A DNA stretch of 46,062 nucleotides from Lachnospiraceae bacterium (GTDB taxonomy: Bacteria; Bacillota; Clostridia; Lachnospirales; Lachnospiraceae): assembly GCA_017620155.1 (NCBI GenBank), contig JAFZQY010000102.1, positions 1-46,062 on the forward strand, written 5' to 3'. Positions 24,291 through 31,734 of the stretch are shown one piece after another. How positions within the stretch are numbered: the first letter of the stretch is position 1; each line of letters begins with the position of its first letter. A model generated the notes under the pieces. That model was given only the letters and a program-made list of their open reading frames with translations, was not told where the DNA came from and searched no databases. The translations under genes and the position numbers were made by a program.

Positions 24291-24345
24291 GTTAGTTCCT
24301 ACCATTTACAGTCGCTAGCCGATGTTATGGTTTTGCTGATTTCGG

Positions 24346-24807
24346 TTAGTCGACCGAATACAATTCTATCGTTTTGATAATCTCGTTCAGTTCTTTGTTG
24401 TTGTAGCAGTAGCCGCTGTAGAGCACATGAGACTCTCCGGCCTCATCGTAATAAACGAATGAGTATGTATCACCGTCGCAGACATCTTCGCTGTATTTGG
24501 CAAATCGGTCTTTTTCATAGGCATCAAGACAGAAATTGTAGACCTTCTTGAAATCCTCATCGCTCATCATCATGCCGTCCTTGAAGACCGGATTCGGGAT
24601 GAATGCGAGTCCGGAATACGAGACGCTTATCGTGTAAATCGATGCTTCGAATTCTTCGAGAGTCATCGCCTCCTGCGGCGTACGCGTGATCTCCAGAAGT
24701 GTTCCGTCGATACTGTGGAGATGCTCAAGATCGATCTTGCGCGCACCGCATCCGGTCATGACCAGCGCGAGTATCAAAGCTATGGTTATCAGTAGTTTCT
24801 TTTTCAT
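24346..24807 (-). CDS. Small lipoprotein
   Basis: 153 residues. The signal peptide (residues 1-19) ends with the lipobox VMTGC (Cys20). The mature part is acidic and mixed alpha/beta, with no recognised family. ATG at 24807 has AGGAG, and a TATAAT box lies 33 bases further upstream, so it probably has its own promoter. Function unknown. Confidence 0.82.
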   Translation of the reverse strand: MKKKLLITIALILALVMTGCGARKIDLEHLHSIDGTLLEITRTPQEAMTLEEFEASIYTISVSYSGLAFIPNPVFKDGMMMSDEDFKKVYNFCLDAYEKDRFAKYSEDVCDGDTYSFVYYDEAGESHVLYSGYCYNNKELNEIIKTIELYSVD

Positions 24808-24839
24808 GTCAGTCTCCTGTTTAGTTTCGTTCTTTATGA

Positions 24840-24845
24840 ATTATA
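24840..24845 (-). promoter_or_regulatory. Candidate -10 box of the lipoprotein gene
   Basis: Perfect TATAAT on the minus strand, giving a leader of about 25 bases. No good -35 hexamer is present at 16-18 bases, so the promoter is likely weak or activated. Confidence 0.4.
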
Positions 24846-24887
24846 CTACAGGATGCGCATACGAGCCGAGTTTTTCGGATATTGCGG

Positions 24888-25682
24888 TTACAGGAACAGT
24901 TCCTTTATCATCTTCCGGATGCCTTTGATGTCCAAAGGAAACGCTTCACTCTCATATGTGATCAGGAGATTCTTCCCCGGAAATATCCCGTTTTGTCTGT
25001 ACTCATCAAGTTTTTCCAGGCATTTATTTCGATACTCCTCATCATCAAGCAGTCCGAAATGCTCGAGGTAGATTTCTTCTCGGGTTGCTACCTTAAGCAA
25101 TGTGAAATCCGGGTATCTGACGGACTTGTCCTTCAGGAACAGAGCCTGCTCGTAATGATAGGGAATCCCGAATTCCAGGAACAGGTCCGCGAGTATGGCC
25201 TCGGATTTGGAGCGGACTTTCTCACCGTTTTTGGTGTCATAGATCTTCGCTTCCGGCATAAATGAGTTTGTTTTGAAGGTTTGATTCAGCCAGTTGGCGG
25301 CATACTCATCGTCCGGGATTATATATGGCTCCACCAGTCGTCGGCGGCGTGGGTCAAGGTTTTGATACGCCAGGTCTGCGTTTGTTTCTGAGAGTTGGCG
25401 GATGGTGCGGTTCAATTCCTCAAGTTCAAGCCGGGCGCTCTTAAGAAACTCTTCGTTATAGTCTTTCTGAGCCAATGCTTTGGCTACGTCATGTTGTTCT
25501 TTAGTGAGGTATAATCCTGAGAAATTATCAGATGACTCGACTTGATAATATCGGACCTGATTCTTGCTCTGGGAAACTCGCAGTCTGCCCTTCGGGAATC
25601 GTGCTTTATCCTTTTCCGCGGACTTAATTGCAGTTTTTATGCTTTTTAGTCGCTGTTTCATTGTTTCAATACATTTTTCCAT
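24888..25682 (-). CDS. PD-(D/E)XK nuclease-like protein with N-terminal coiled coil
   Basis: 264 residues. Residues 1-110 are highly charged and helical (coiled-coil-like). The C-terminal part has VRSKSEAILADLFLEFG, then RYPDFTLL about 25 residues later, then EIYLEHFG; the E...PDF...ExH order resembles the endonuclease fold found in VSR-like and helicase-associated nucleases, but the usual lysine of ExK is replaced, so activity is uncertain. I do not recognise a named family. ATG at 25682 has AAGGAGG. The upstream gap holds palindrome array 4, the only visible link between an array and a possible nucleic-acid-acting protein. Confidence 0.68.
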   Translation of the reverse strand: MEKCIETMKQRLKSIKTAIKSAEKDKARFPKGRLRVSQSKNQVRYYQVESSDNFSGLYLTKEQHDVAKALAQKDYNEEFLKSARLELEELNRTIRQLSETNADLAYQNLDPRRRRLVEPYIIPDDEYAANWLNQTFKTNSFMPEAKIYDTKNGEKVRSKSEAILADLFLEFGIPYHYEQALFLKDKSVRYPDFTLLKVATREEIYLEHFGLLDDEEYRNKCLEKLDEYRQNGIFPGKNLLITYESEAFPLDIKGIRKMIKELFL

Positions 25683-25775
25683 TTAGTTCCTCCTTGTTTC
25701 TGTGCTGTGAATTGGTTATTTCGGCATATTGGGGTTGGATTCACCTCAACCGAAAAAGGTTCGATGGTTGATTTA

Positions 25776-25992
25776 TGACCCAAATGGCTGAAATAGTGTC
25801 TTTTGGGTCATGCATTTCGAGCTTCTAAGGCTTGCTTTCGACAATGCTTGAACGGTCCGACAGTTGATTTATGACCCAAACGGCTGAATTATCGTCTTTT
25901 GGGTCATATCCTATGGCTTGTTTACGACAATGCTTGAACGGTCCGGCGGACGATCCATGACCCAAACGACAGAAATAGAGGCTTTTGGGTCA
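25776..25992. repeat. Palindrome array 4: three copies of TGACCCAAA-17-TTTGGGTCA
   Basis: Copies at 25776-25810, 25872-25906 and 25958-25992; spacing 96 and 86 bp. The DNA between copies shares a core (ACAATGCTTGAACGGTCCG), and the 86-bp interval looks like the 96-bp one with 10 bases removed. Centres are related to each other (TGGCTGAAATAGTGTCT, CGGCTGAATTATCGTCT). The rest of the 573-base gap (25993-26255) holds no gene that I can see; a weak hairpin is at 26111. Confidence 0.95.
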
Positions 25993-26110
25993 TAACTCTT
26001 GTTTTTCGTGGTGAAATTTCGCCTTGTGGCGGGTTTTCAACGGATTCGGTGCTTCTCGTCGAATGATTCATGCGGATCAACTAAGATCTTGCATGAAATC
26101 TGAAATAACC

Positions 26111-26130
26111 GGGCGCCTGAACCGGCACCC
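26111..26130 (-). terminator. Weak candidate terminator after the CPT-like gene
   Basis: GGGCGCC (26111-26117) pairs with GGCACCC (26124-26130) with one G-T pair. The minus-strand tail is GGTTATTTC, poor in T, so it may be only a stabilising hairpin. Confidence 0.3.
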
Positions 26131-26255
26131 GAAAGTACTAAAACTAATTGACTAAGAAAAATATACGCTGACTGATGTATCCGGTCAACGGAATAATGAT
26201 TGAAATACTACAGGAATATCACAAACCACAACATACAAACACTAATATCTGAACC

Positions 26256-26783
26256 TTAACCCCCAAACACCTCGCGGATGATCGCATCGGCGCATTCTTC
26301 CGGGGAGAGTTTGGAAGTATCGACACGCATGCGGTAAGTGATCTCAGGGTTCATGAGCCTGGCCTGTTCATCGGACTGGCTCTCATAGCGATCGCCGCGC
26401 TCGATGTTTCGCTGCTTGCATATGTCCAGAGGACAATAGACCTCCACGATGTCCAGAGGGTTGTCCTTCATGATTTCGAGAAGCTGACGATAATGCGGTT
26501 TGATCTCATCTCTCTCAACCAGGATACCATCGATCAAAACATTCTTCCCCATATCGGAGTAGAGTTTGGCGGTGTGATACATCATGATTATAACTTCGGA
26601 GAGATACTTCCAGTAATCTTCTTCGAGGTATTGTTCGCCGACCATCTCCTGGAATAGGTCGTTTGCGACCACGTAAAAGAACACGTCGCGGTGCGCCTGA
26701 AGCGCATCAACGATCGTTGTCTTGCCGGAACTCGTTACTCCGTTGAGAAATATGATCTTACCTTTGTTCATCATCGTACTCAC
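26256..26783 (-). CDS. Chloramphenicol-phosphotransferase-like P-loop kinase
   Basis: 175 residues. GKIIFLNGVTSSGKTTIVDA is the Walker A region in the form typical of the PF07931 family (NGxxSSGKT). VLIDGILVERDEI and VEVYCPLDICKQRNIERGDR follow the family order, the last being the LID-like arginine segment. The reference enzyme of Streptomyces phosphorylates chloramphenicol; chromosomal relatives in gut anaerobes have no proven substrate. Start GTG at 26783 is possible; ATGs at 26774 and 26771 are alternatives, and no strong binding site decides. Confidence 0.8.
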   Translation of the reverse strand: MSTMMNKGKIIFLNGVTSSGKTTIVDALQAHRDVFFYVVANDLFQEMVGEQYLEEDYWKYLSEVIIMMYHTAKLYSDMGKNVLIDGILVERDEIKPHYRQLLEIMKDNPLDIVEVYCPLDICKQRNIERGDRYESQSDEQARLMNPEITYRMRVDTSKLSPEECADAIIREVFGG

Positions 26784-26847
26784 ATTACCTGCGATTCAGT
26801 TGCGTTATCAACCGCTCATGTCCAGCCCAATAGGCATCAGACTAATT

Positions 26848-27477
26848 CTAAAGCCCCAGCGCGGCTTCGGCGAGGGCGACGGTCTGCTCGATCGAGCGGG
26901 ACTCGTCACGGAAGATGGTGCTGAATCCTGAATTAAGCAGCTCGTCATAAGCTTCCTGCGAGCAGATCAGTTCGAGGCCCTGACGATAGTTCTCCATCGC
27001 CTTCTCTGGATCGGGCTCCTCCAGGATCAGCTGATAAAGAAACTGTTTCTCGGGATCCGGACGATCGAAGAATCTGTGGATCGAAATCTTCGGATCCGAA
27101 AGCATTACCAGTGTATGTTCGGAAGGGGCGATCTTTCGAAGCGTCTCGATACATATGTTGGTATCAACAAAAACCTTCTTGCCCTGACTGCAGATTTCAG
27201 GAAGCATACGCAGTTCCAGTATCTCGCACTCACGCTTGGCGCCGTCGATCCAGTCCTTGTATTCCTGAGGCGATCTTCTGATGAAGTCATGCCAGTCCAC
27301 AAGATCTCTGGTGTAAGTCAGACAGGGAAACTCTTTGCTATCCAGTTCCTCCGGATAGTTGTCGTGGTAGTTTTCTTCGCATGCTATCCCATCGTGTTTC
27401 TTCGCCAGTTCCTTGACCATGGTGGACTTGCCCGCATATGAAGTTCCTATTATGAAATATGCGTTTTCAAAAAACAT
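26848..27477 (-). CDS. P-loop NTPase/kinase of unknown substrate
   Basis: 209 residues. IIGTSYAGKSTM (residues 10-21) is the Walker A motif; KKVFVDTNICIETLRKIAP and TLVMLSDPKISIHRFFDRPD suggest a kinase-like Walker B and LID region. No family is recognised. ATG at 27477 has GAGGAA upstream; that binding site is part of a 28-bp duplication. The gene follows the broken amidotransferase gene on the same strand. Confidence 0.75.
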   Translation of the reverse strand: MFFENAYFIIGTSYAGKSTMVKELAKKHDGIACEENYHDNYPEELDSKEFPCLTYTRDLVDWHDFIRRSPQEYKDWIDGAKRECEILELRMLPEICSQGKKVFVDTNICIETLRKIAPSEHTLVMLSDPKISIHRFFDRPDPEKQFLYQLILEEPDPEKAMENYRQGLELICSQEAYDELLNSGFSTIFRDESRSIEQTVALAEAALGL

Positions 27478-27518
27478 CTTATTGTTCCTCTAAGAAATAT
27501 AACTTCTTATTGTTCCTC
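27477..27518. repeat. Duplicated 14-mer (28-bp period) at a gene junction
   Basis: TCTTATTGTTCCTC occurs at 27477-27490 and 27505-27518. On the minus strand each copy contains GAGGAA, the ribosome binding site of the kinase gene; the upstream copy overlaps the original 3' end of the amidotransferase gene. Confidence 0.75.
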
Positions 27519-28232
27519 CAATAAATAAAACGCCTTACACTTCCTCACAAACTCTTCGAATATCCGACGGCTATTCTCATCCTTATGATAAGAGAATTCC
27601 GGATGTCACTGCACTGCCCACACAAACAGTTTCTCGGGCATCTCCACTGCTTCCACAAGTCCGTCCTCGGAAACCGCCATGACTTTCAGGCTGTCCGCTT
27701 TCCGGTCTATTGCCTGATGATGATAACTGTTTACATCAAGCGACTCCGTTTTTAAGATACGATACAAACCGCTGTCCTTTTCAATCTTCACCTTATGCAC
27801 AGGTACATCATACGGAGGCGTCTGGTGATGCTCAACGTCGGTGGGACGCTGCGTCGGCAGATCCTGAAAAAGCGTTCCGCCCAGGTATGCATTCAAAAAC
27901 TGAATACCTCTGCAAATGCCGAGAACCGGAATATCTCTTTCAAGGGCCTGACGCAAAAGTTCGCTCTCCATAATGTCGCGCTCCCTGCAAGGCGTGCCGC
28001 ATTCAGGGATCGGTTCTGCGCCGTATACCGCGGGATCAACATCGTGACCACCGGTAAGCAGGATTCCCTGCACCGAATCTAGAAGCTGCGCGATCTCGTC
28101 CTTATCATCTGTGAGCGGAAGCATTATCGGAATACCGCCGGCTTCGGAAACACCATTCATATATCCGGGAAGCATCCAAAAGCTGTCTTTTGTTTCGTCC
28201 ACCAGGGGGACTATTCCTATTATCGGTTTCAT
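27507..28232 (-). pseudogene. Class I glutamine amidotransferase (peptidase C26, PuuD-like) broken by a TGA codon
   Basis: The open part (27606-28232, 208 residues) begins MKPIIGIVPL and carries TGGHDVDP, the nucleophile motif GICRG with its cysteine, and SYHHQA. It stops after KLFVWAVQ. Reading past the TGA at 27606-27608 the same frame continues HPEFSYHKDENSRR and on for 32 codons to TAA at 27507. Family members have VQWHPE here, so TGA replaces the Trp codon TGG, and the catalytic His and Glu of HPE are lost. The enzyme family hydrolyses gamma-glutamyl amides. Inactive unless the TGA is read through; TGA is a normal stop elsewhere in this window. Start ATG 28232 has GGAG upstream. Confidence 0.88.
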
Positions 28233-28300
28233 ACTATTCTCCAGGAAATAATTTCTTCGTGCATGTTGACCTCCCGTAGGCGGGATGCCGTTTCATTCCG

Positions 28301-28368
28301 GCATCTAAGCCGTACGTCCTGATCATATCCTCGAGCATCTTAGCCGTACGTCTTGATCATATCTTCCA
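28301..28368. repeat. 34-bp duplication of the 3' end of the redox-protein gene
   Basis: Copies at 28301-28334 and 28335-28368 match at 30 of 34 positions. The second contains the last codons (LEDMIKTYG) and stop of the gene at 28340; the first is an untranslated copy beyond the stop. Confidence 0.85.
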
Positions 28369-28789
28369 AAATCTCAGCCGCAGCCTCTACCATCTTCGGA
28401 CAAAGATCCTTAAACAGGTTGTTTGCGCGGGCATATGCCCTGCCCTCATCAGTAGAAATGTCGCATCCAAGAATCTCGTTGCAGATATACGAGCCGTTCT
28501 TTTCCGCGAAACGCTCCATCATCTCTTCGTTGACCTTGTTGCAAAGTTCCCTGCTTTCGAGGTCCGTTTCATCGCACTGACCATAAAGCGCGCCCAATAC
28601 CATGAGCGCTCCGGTGCATGCGCCGCATACCTCACCTTTGCGCATCCCGCTTCCGAAACACCCGCCAAGCCTGAGAGCCAGGTCTTCCGACAGGCCGCAT
28701 TCTTCAGCGTAGGTTGCCAGGATTGCCTGTGAACAATGGAAGTTCCTGCTGAAATATTCTACTGCTTTTTCCTTCTTAGTTTTTTCCAT
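28340..28789 (-). CDS. C_GCAxxG_C_C family putative redox protein
   Basis: 149 residues from ATG 28789. The motif GEVCGACTGALMVLG is the family signature, with additional cysteines at HCSQA, EECG, GGCFG, QCDE and CPK. Family members are thought to bind a redox metal cofactor or iron-sulfur cluster by these cysteines; the biochemical role is unproven. Frames extending to 28867 enter 26-bp tandem repeats and are unlikely to be translated from there. The ribosome binding site (AGAG within the last repeat unit) is weak. Confidence 0.82.
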   Translation of the reverse strand: MEKTKKEKAVEYFSRNFHCSQAILATYAEECGLSEDLALRLGGCFGSGMRKGEVCGACTGALMVLGALYGQCDETDLESRELCNKVNEEMMERFAEKNGSYICNEILGCDISTDEGRAYARANNLFKDLCPKMVEAAAEILEDMIKTYG

Positions 28790-28865
28790 AAATCTAACTC
28801 TGCTTCTTGCACCTAAAATACAACTCTGCTTCATATACCAAAAACTCAACTCTGCTTCATATACC
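28788..28865. repeat. Three 26-bp tandem repeats between two genes
   Basis: Units 28788-28813, 28814-28839 and 28840-28865. On the minus strand each reads like GGTATATGAAGCAGAGTT plus eight variable bases. The first unit encodes the last residues (YMKQS) and stop of the acetyltransferase upstream; the last runs into the ATG of the redox protein. Confidence 0.88.
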
Positions 28866-29649
28866 AATAGGTATATATCTTCTTAAATCCCAGGCTGTCA
28901 TATAGCCTATAGGCAGCTGTATTGTCCTGCACGACCTGCAGCCAGGCGGTTTCGGTACCGTCTGCCTTCGCTTTGCCAAGGAGTGCTGTGCAGACCGCGC
29001 ATGCATATCCTTTTCTACGCTGTTCGGGATCAGTGACTACGTTGTGGATTAGCATTCGGCCCGACTGACTTGCGCTTGATGCAACGGAAACGATGCGTCC
29101 GTCAACCTTCACTGCTGCATAAACGGCGTCGATGCAGACCCTGTCGAGCATGCGTCTGTAAATGTTCTGTTTCTTTTCGTTGAAGCCTTCGAAGGCAAAG
29201 TAGGGAGCAAGCCATTCCTCAGTCGGTTCATTGAAGAAGATAATGTCAGTCCCCGCTTCTCCCGGCAAAGTAGTGTCTCCATCGGATCTCAACATCATCG
29301 AATCATCACCGAACCGTCCGGCTGACTCAACACCGCCCAAACCCAGCTCCATCACATCCGTCGGCGTAACGACCGTGTATCCGCGCTTTACCAGAAGTTC
29401 GTTTAATTCCTCATCTCCGTCCGTCATTTTGAATACGCAAGGAAGATCCTGACGCGCATACATTTTTTCACAAAAGGCGATCTTCTCCACGGGATCGATC
29501 GACGAAGGGTAGATCACGCTGACGGAATTTGCACGGCATGTGTGTCCCTCGGAAAAGCGCAGGATCCACCCGTCGTACTGCATCGAGTTCAGTGCGACAT
29601 GCGCATTCGCGCCCATTTCCTCATAATTGACTATGGCTGCCTTTTCCAT
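28846..29649 (-). CDS. Two-domain GNAT acetyltransferase
   Basis: 267 residues. An N-terminal domain (residues 1-110, NSMQYDGWILRFSEGHTCRANS) is joined by a Gly/Ser/Asp-rich linker to a GNAT domain whose motif A is HNVVTDPEQRRKGYACAVC and motif B DNTAAYRLYDSLGFKKIY. This layout is common in Firmicute acetyltransferases of unknown substrate. ATG at 29649 has AGGAAAA upstream. Its last codons are in a 26-bp repeat that extends into the next gene gap. Confidence 0.87.
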   Translation of the reverse strand: MEKAAIVNYEEMGANAHVALNSMQYDGWILRFSEGHTCRANSVSVIYPSSIDPVEKIAFCEKMYARQDLPCVFKMTDGDEELNELLVKRGYTVVTPTDVMELGLGGVESAGRFGDDSMMLRSDGDTTLPGEAGTDIIFFNEPTEEWLAPYFAFEGFNEKKQNIYRRMLDRVCIDAVYAAVKVDGRIVSVASSASQSGRMLIHNVVTDPEQRRKGYACAVCTALLGKAKADGTETAWLQVVQDNTAAYRLYDSLGFKKIYTYWYMKQS

Positions 29650-29657
29650 CTTTTTTC

Positions 29658-30119
29658 CTATAAAAGCTTCTCCAGCTCCGTTCTTAACTTATCCTTCATC
29701 TGCTCAAGTTCTTCCGGCGAAGGGCGGTTCGCATCGTCATACATCTTTTCGAATGAATAGCACCAGACGGGACCTACGCCGTTGTTTCCGCAGTTTTCGA
29801 TATCGCCGGCTCTCCTTGGATACAGATGCCAGTGCAGGTGCGCATCACCCATTCCCAGCAGTTCGTAGTTCATTTTTTCCGGGTGAAAAGCGTTCGACGT
29901 CGCCTCAGCAACGATCGACATCTCTTCCATGAACTTGCTCCGCTCAGCTTTATCAAGCTGGAACAACTCCGTCTTGTCGTGGTTTTTATACAGGAAAAGT
30001 GAATAGCCATAGAAGTGCTGGTGATCTCCGATGACAACGTATCCCGTTTCGAGTTCTTTGACAAAATAAGGGTTGGTGCCGTTTTTGATCATCTCGATCC
30101 TGTCACATATCAGACACAT
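29658..30119 (-). CDS. HIT-family nucleotide hydrolase or transferase
   Basis: 153 residues. The histidine triad HLHWHLYPR (near residue 97) is intact, with the second His as the nucleophile in the family. CLICDR at the N-terminus resembles the metal-binding CxxC of HIT proteins. These enzymes act on nucleotide phosphoramidates or dinucleoside polyphosphates. ATG at 30119 has AAGGAGA. It precedes the acetyltransferase gene by 8 bases, so both are likely in one transcript. Confidence 0.9.
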   Translation of the reverse strand: MCLICDRIEMIKNGTNPYFVKELETGYVVIGDHQHFYGYSLFLYKNHDKTELFQLDKAERSKFMEEMSIVAEATSNAFHPEKMNYELLGMGDAHLHWHLYPRRAGDIENCGNNGVGPVWCYSFEKMYDDANRPSPEELEQMKDKLRTELEKLL

Positions 30120-30226
30120 AGCGGTATCTCCTTTTTAACGAGCATGCACTTTTTCCTATAATTCGTGGTGCTTCGGGCAGACCAGCCCAATGTTTCCCTA
30201 AGAATAGAATATCCGGAATACACGAT

Positions 30227-30457
30227 TCACGCCGGACGTGCCAGATAATAACCCTGGATAAGGTCAATGCCGGATATCAGTTCTCTGTCGAGCTTGACGA
30301 TATCAGGCGACATAAACTTTACTTTTTCAAGATCATTGATCCCGCTTCCGAAATCATCCACTGCCAGGAGGTTCTCCATGAAATGAACGGACCTGGTTTT
30401 CTCTATCCAGTGCTCCTCGGAAAAACACGGGTACTCAATCGAATGGTAAATGATCAA
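30227..30457 (-). pseudogene. Remnant of an EAL (c-di-GMP phosphodiesterase) domain
   Basis: A 76-codon open stretch encodes LLAVDDFGSGINDLEK, DIVKLDRELISGID and then at once LIQGYYLARPA. In an intact EAL domain about 40 residues, including the ExVE motif, separate the ID and the QGY segments. The N-terminal half (EAL motif, Asn and EITE) is absent. So this is an internally deleted, truncated fragment. The only possible start is TTG at 30457 with no ribosome binding site. Confidence 0.78.
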
Positions 30458-30575
30458 AATAAATCATTTTACATCGCTATCCTGCTTAGAGAGTGTGCTT
30501 ACATAGTAACACATGGGCAAGGTAAGATAAAGCCATAGTGGCTCTTATGCGTGTTTCCATGCTTGTTCGGAAGAT

Positions 30576-31043
30576 TCAAAGGTCGCATACCATGATAAAT
30601 TCTTCGGCATTCTCGTCCACGGTCCTGAACCCGACCTTTTCGTACATCCTGACTGCGAAGTTTTCTTTTTGGACTGCCAGGGATGCTTTCGTAAATCCTT
30701 GATCTTTAAGAAGTGTAAGCATTTCCTGCATGAGACGGGTTCCGATGCCCTGTCCGCGAAACTCCTTGTACAGTGAGATTGCAAAGGACGGTGTGTCATC
30801 ATCCACATGGCCGTAGTCATCCATAATGCGCGTCCAGACAGCTCCTACTACGCGGCCGTCATCGTCCGCAACCAGACAATAATCTGCCCGGCCGGTGCCA
30901 AAATCCTCGTAATACAGTTTCAGTTCGGGCTTTTCGATGATCTCCCTCGGCGGCGCTTCCACGCCCTCCGGGATGAAGATCGCTTCGTACAGGAAGTCTT
31001 TTAAGAGTTCAGTTTCTTTATCGGCAAGTTTTCTTATTATCAT
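30576..31043 (-). CDS. GNAT acetyltransferase
   Basis: 155 residues from ATG 31043 (MIIRKLADKETELL, the usual GNAT beginning). ISLYKEFRGQGIGTRLM is motif A with RGQGIG; NFAVRMYEKVGFR is motif B. An ATG at 31094 would add 17 residues lying over a GGGC-GAAA-GCCC hairpin; neither start has a convincing ribosome binding site. The gene is close behind the HAD nucleotidase gene and may be translated by coupling. Confidence 0.86.
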   Translation of the reverse strand: MIIRKLADKETELLKDFLYEAIFIPEGVEAPPREIIEKPELKLYYEDFGTGRADYCLVADDDGRVVGAVWTRIMDDYGHVDDDTPSFAISLYKEFRGQGIGTRLMQEMLTLLKDQGFTKASLAVQKENFAVRMYEKVGFRTVDENAEEFIMVCDL

Positions 31044-31104
31044 AATAGATTGCGGGCTTTCGCCCGGCCTTACGTTCTTCCGGCCTTCATGCATCTACCT
31101 ACCA

Positions 31105-31701
31105 TCATCTGACGATATCTCGTATCATCTCCCAGTCATAACACCGCGTGTATCCGGCTCCGGGAAGTTCACAGTCGCGGTTCCACGGGCGGTCATATAC
31201 GAGCACCTTCAGGTTCGGAAGATGGTCGAAAAACTTGAATGCGTGCGGCGAATCCTCCACTGCAAAATCGAAATGCATCTTATAGTAATCATCAAGCTCC
31301 AGGCTGAAATTGCTGTCCTTGATGAAGTTGTCGCGACCGTATTTATCAAGGCTGTATAGTTTGACGCGTTCCAGGCCGTGCTCATCCAGCCAGAGTCTCG
31401 ACGGCTCATAAGCGCTGTACGGACGCCCGGTTATAATGGACACCTCGTGACCGCTGTCTATCCAGCCGTTAACCGTCTCGGAAGCACCCGGCGTCTCCTC
31501 GTAAGCAAGCAGTATCTCAGGCTTGTGGCCTTCAACCATCAGATAATCATACTGCTCGTCATCCAGCGAAAAGGACTTCTGCAGGTTGAAGAATTCTATA
31601 TTCTCATACGGGATATCTTTTCCGAAAAGCTCCATGGCAAGCTCGGAAAAGTATCGCGCTGTCTCGCATAAACAATCATCAAAATCAACGTAAATCCGCA
31701 T
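31105..31701 (-). CDS. HAD-superfamily 5'-nucleotidase-like protein
   Basis: 198 residues. DFDDCLCETA holds HAD motif I (nucleophile Asp and acid Asp), SIITGRP motif II with Thr, and VEDSPHAFKF the acidic motif IV. The cap position and overall length fit the NT5C-like deoxyribonucleotidase branch that dephosphorylates nucleoside monophosphates. ATG at 31701 has AAGG upstream. Substrate assignment is by family resemblance only. Confidence 0.82.
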   Translation of the reverse strand: MRIYVDFDDCLCETARYFSELAMELFGKDIPYENIEFFNLQKSFSLDDEQYDYLMVEGHKPEILLAYEETPGASETVNGWIDSGHEVSIITGRPYSAYEPSRLWLDEHGLERVKLYSLDKYGRDNFIKDSNFSLELDDYYKMHFDFAVEDSPHAFKFFDHLPNLKVLVYDRPWNRDCELPGAGYTRCYDWEMIRDIVR

Positions 31702-31734
31702 ATTCTGTACCTTACATTGGCCGAAAAGCCGTAG

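Noticed and set aside
5237-25992. Palindromes as terminators or integron attC sites
   Set aside because: No T-run follows the arms, copies occur in divergent gaps, and the arms do not match the attC core sites; no integrase is present.
28232-28270. Eleven-codon leader peptide (MHEEIISWRIV) ahead of the amidotransferase
   Set aside because: It has GGGAGG upstream and its stop overlaps the gene start, but it is very short and the gene has its own binding site; no attenuation structure follows.
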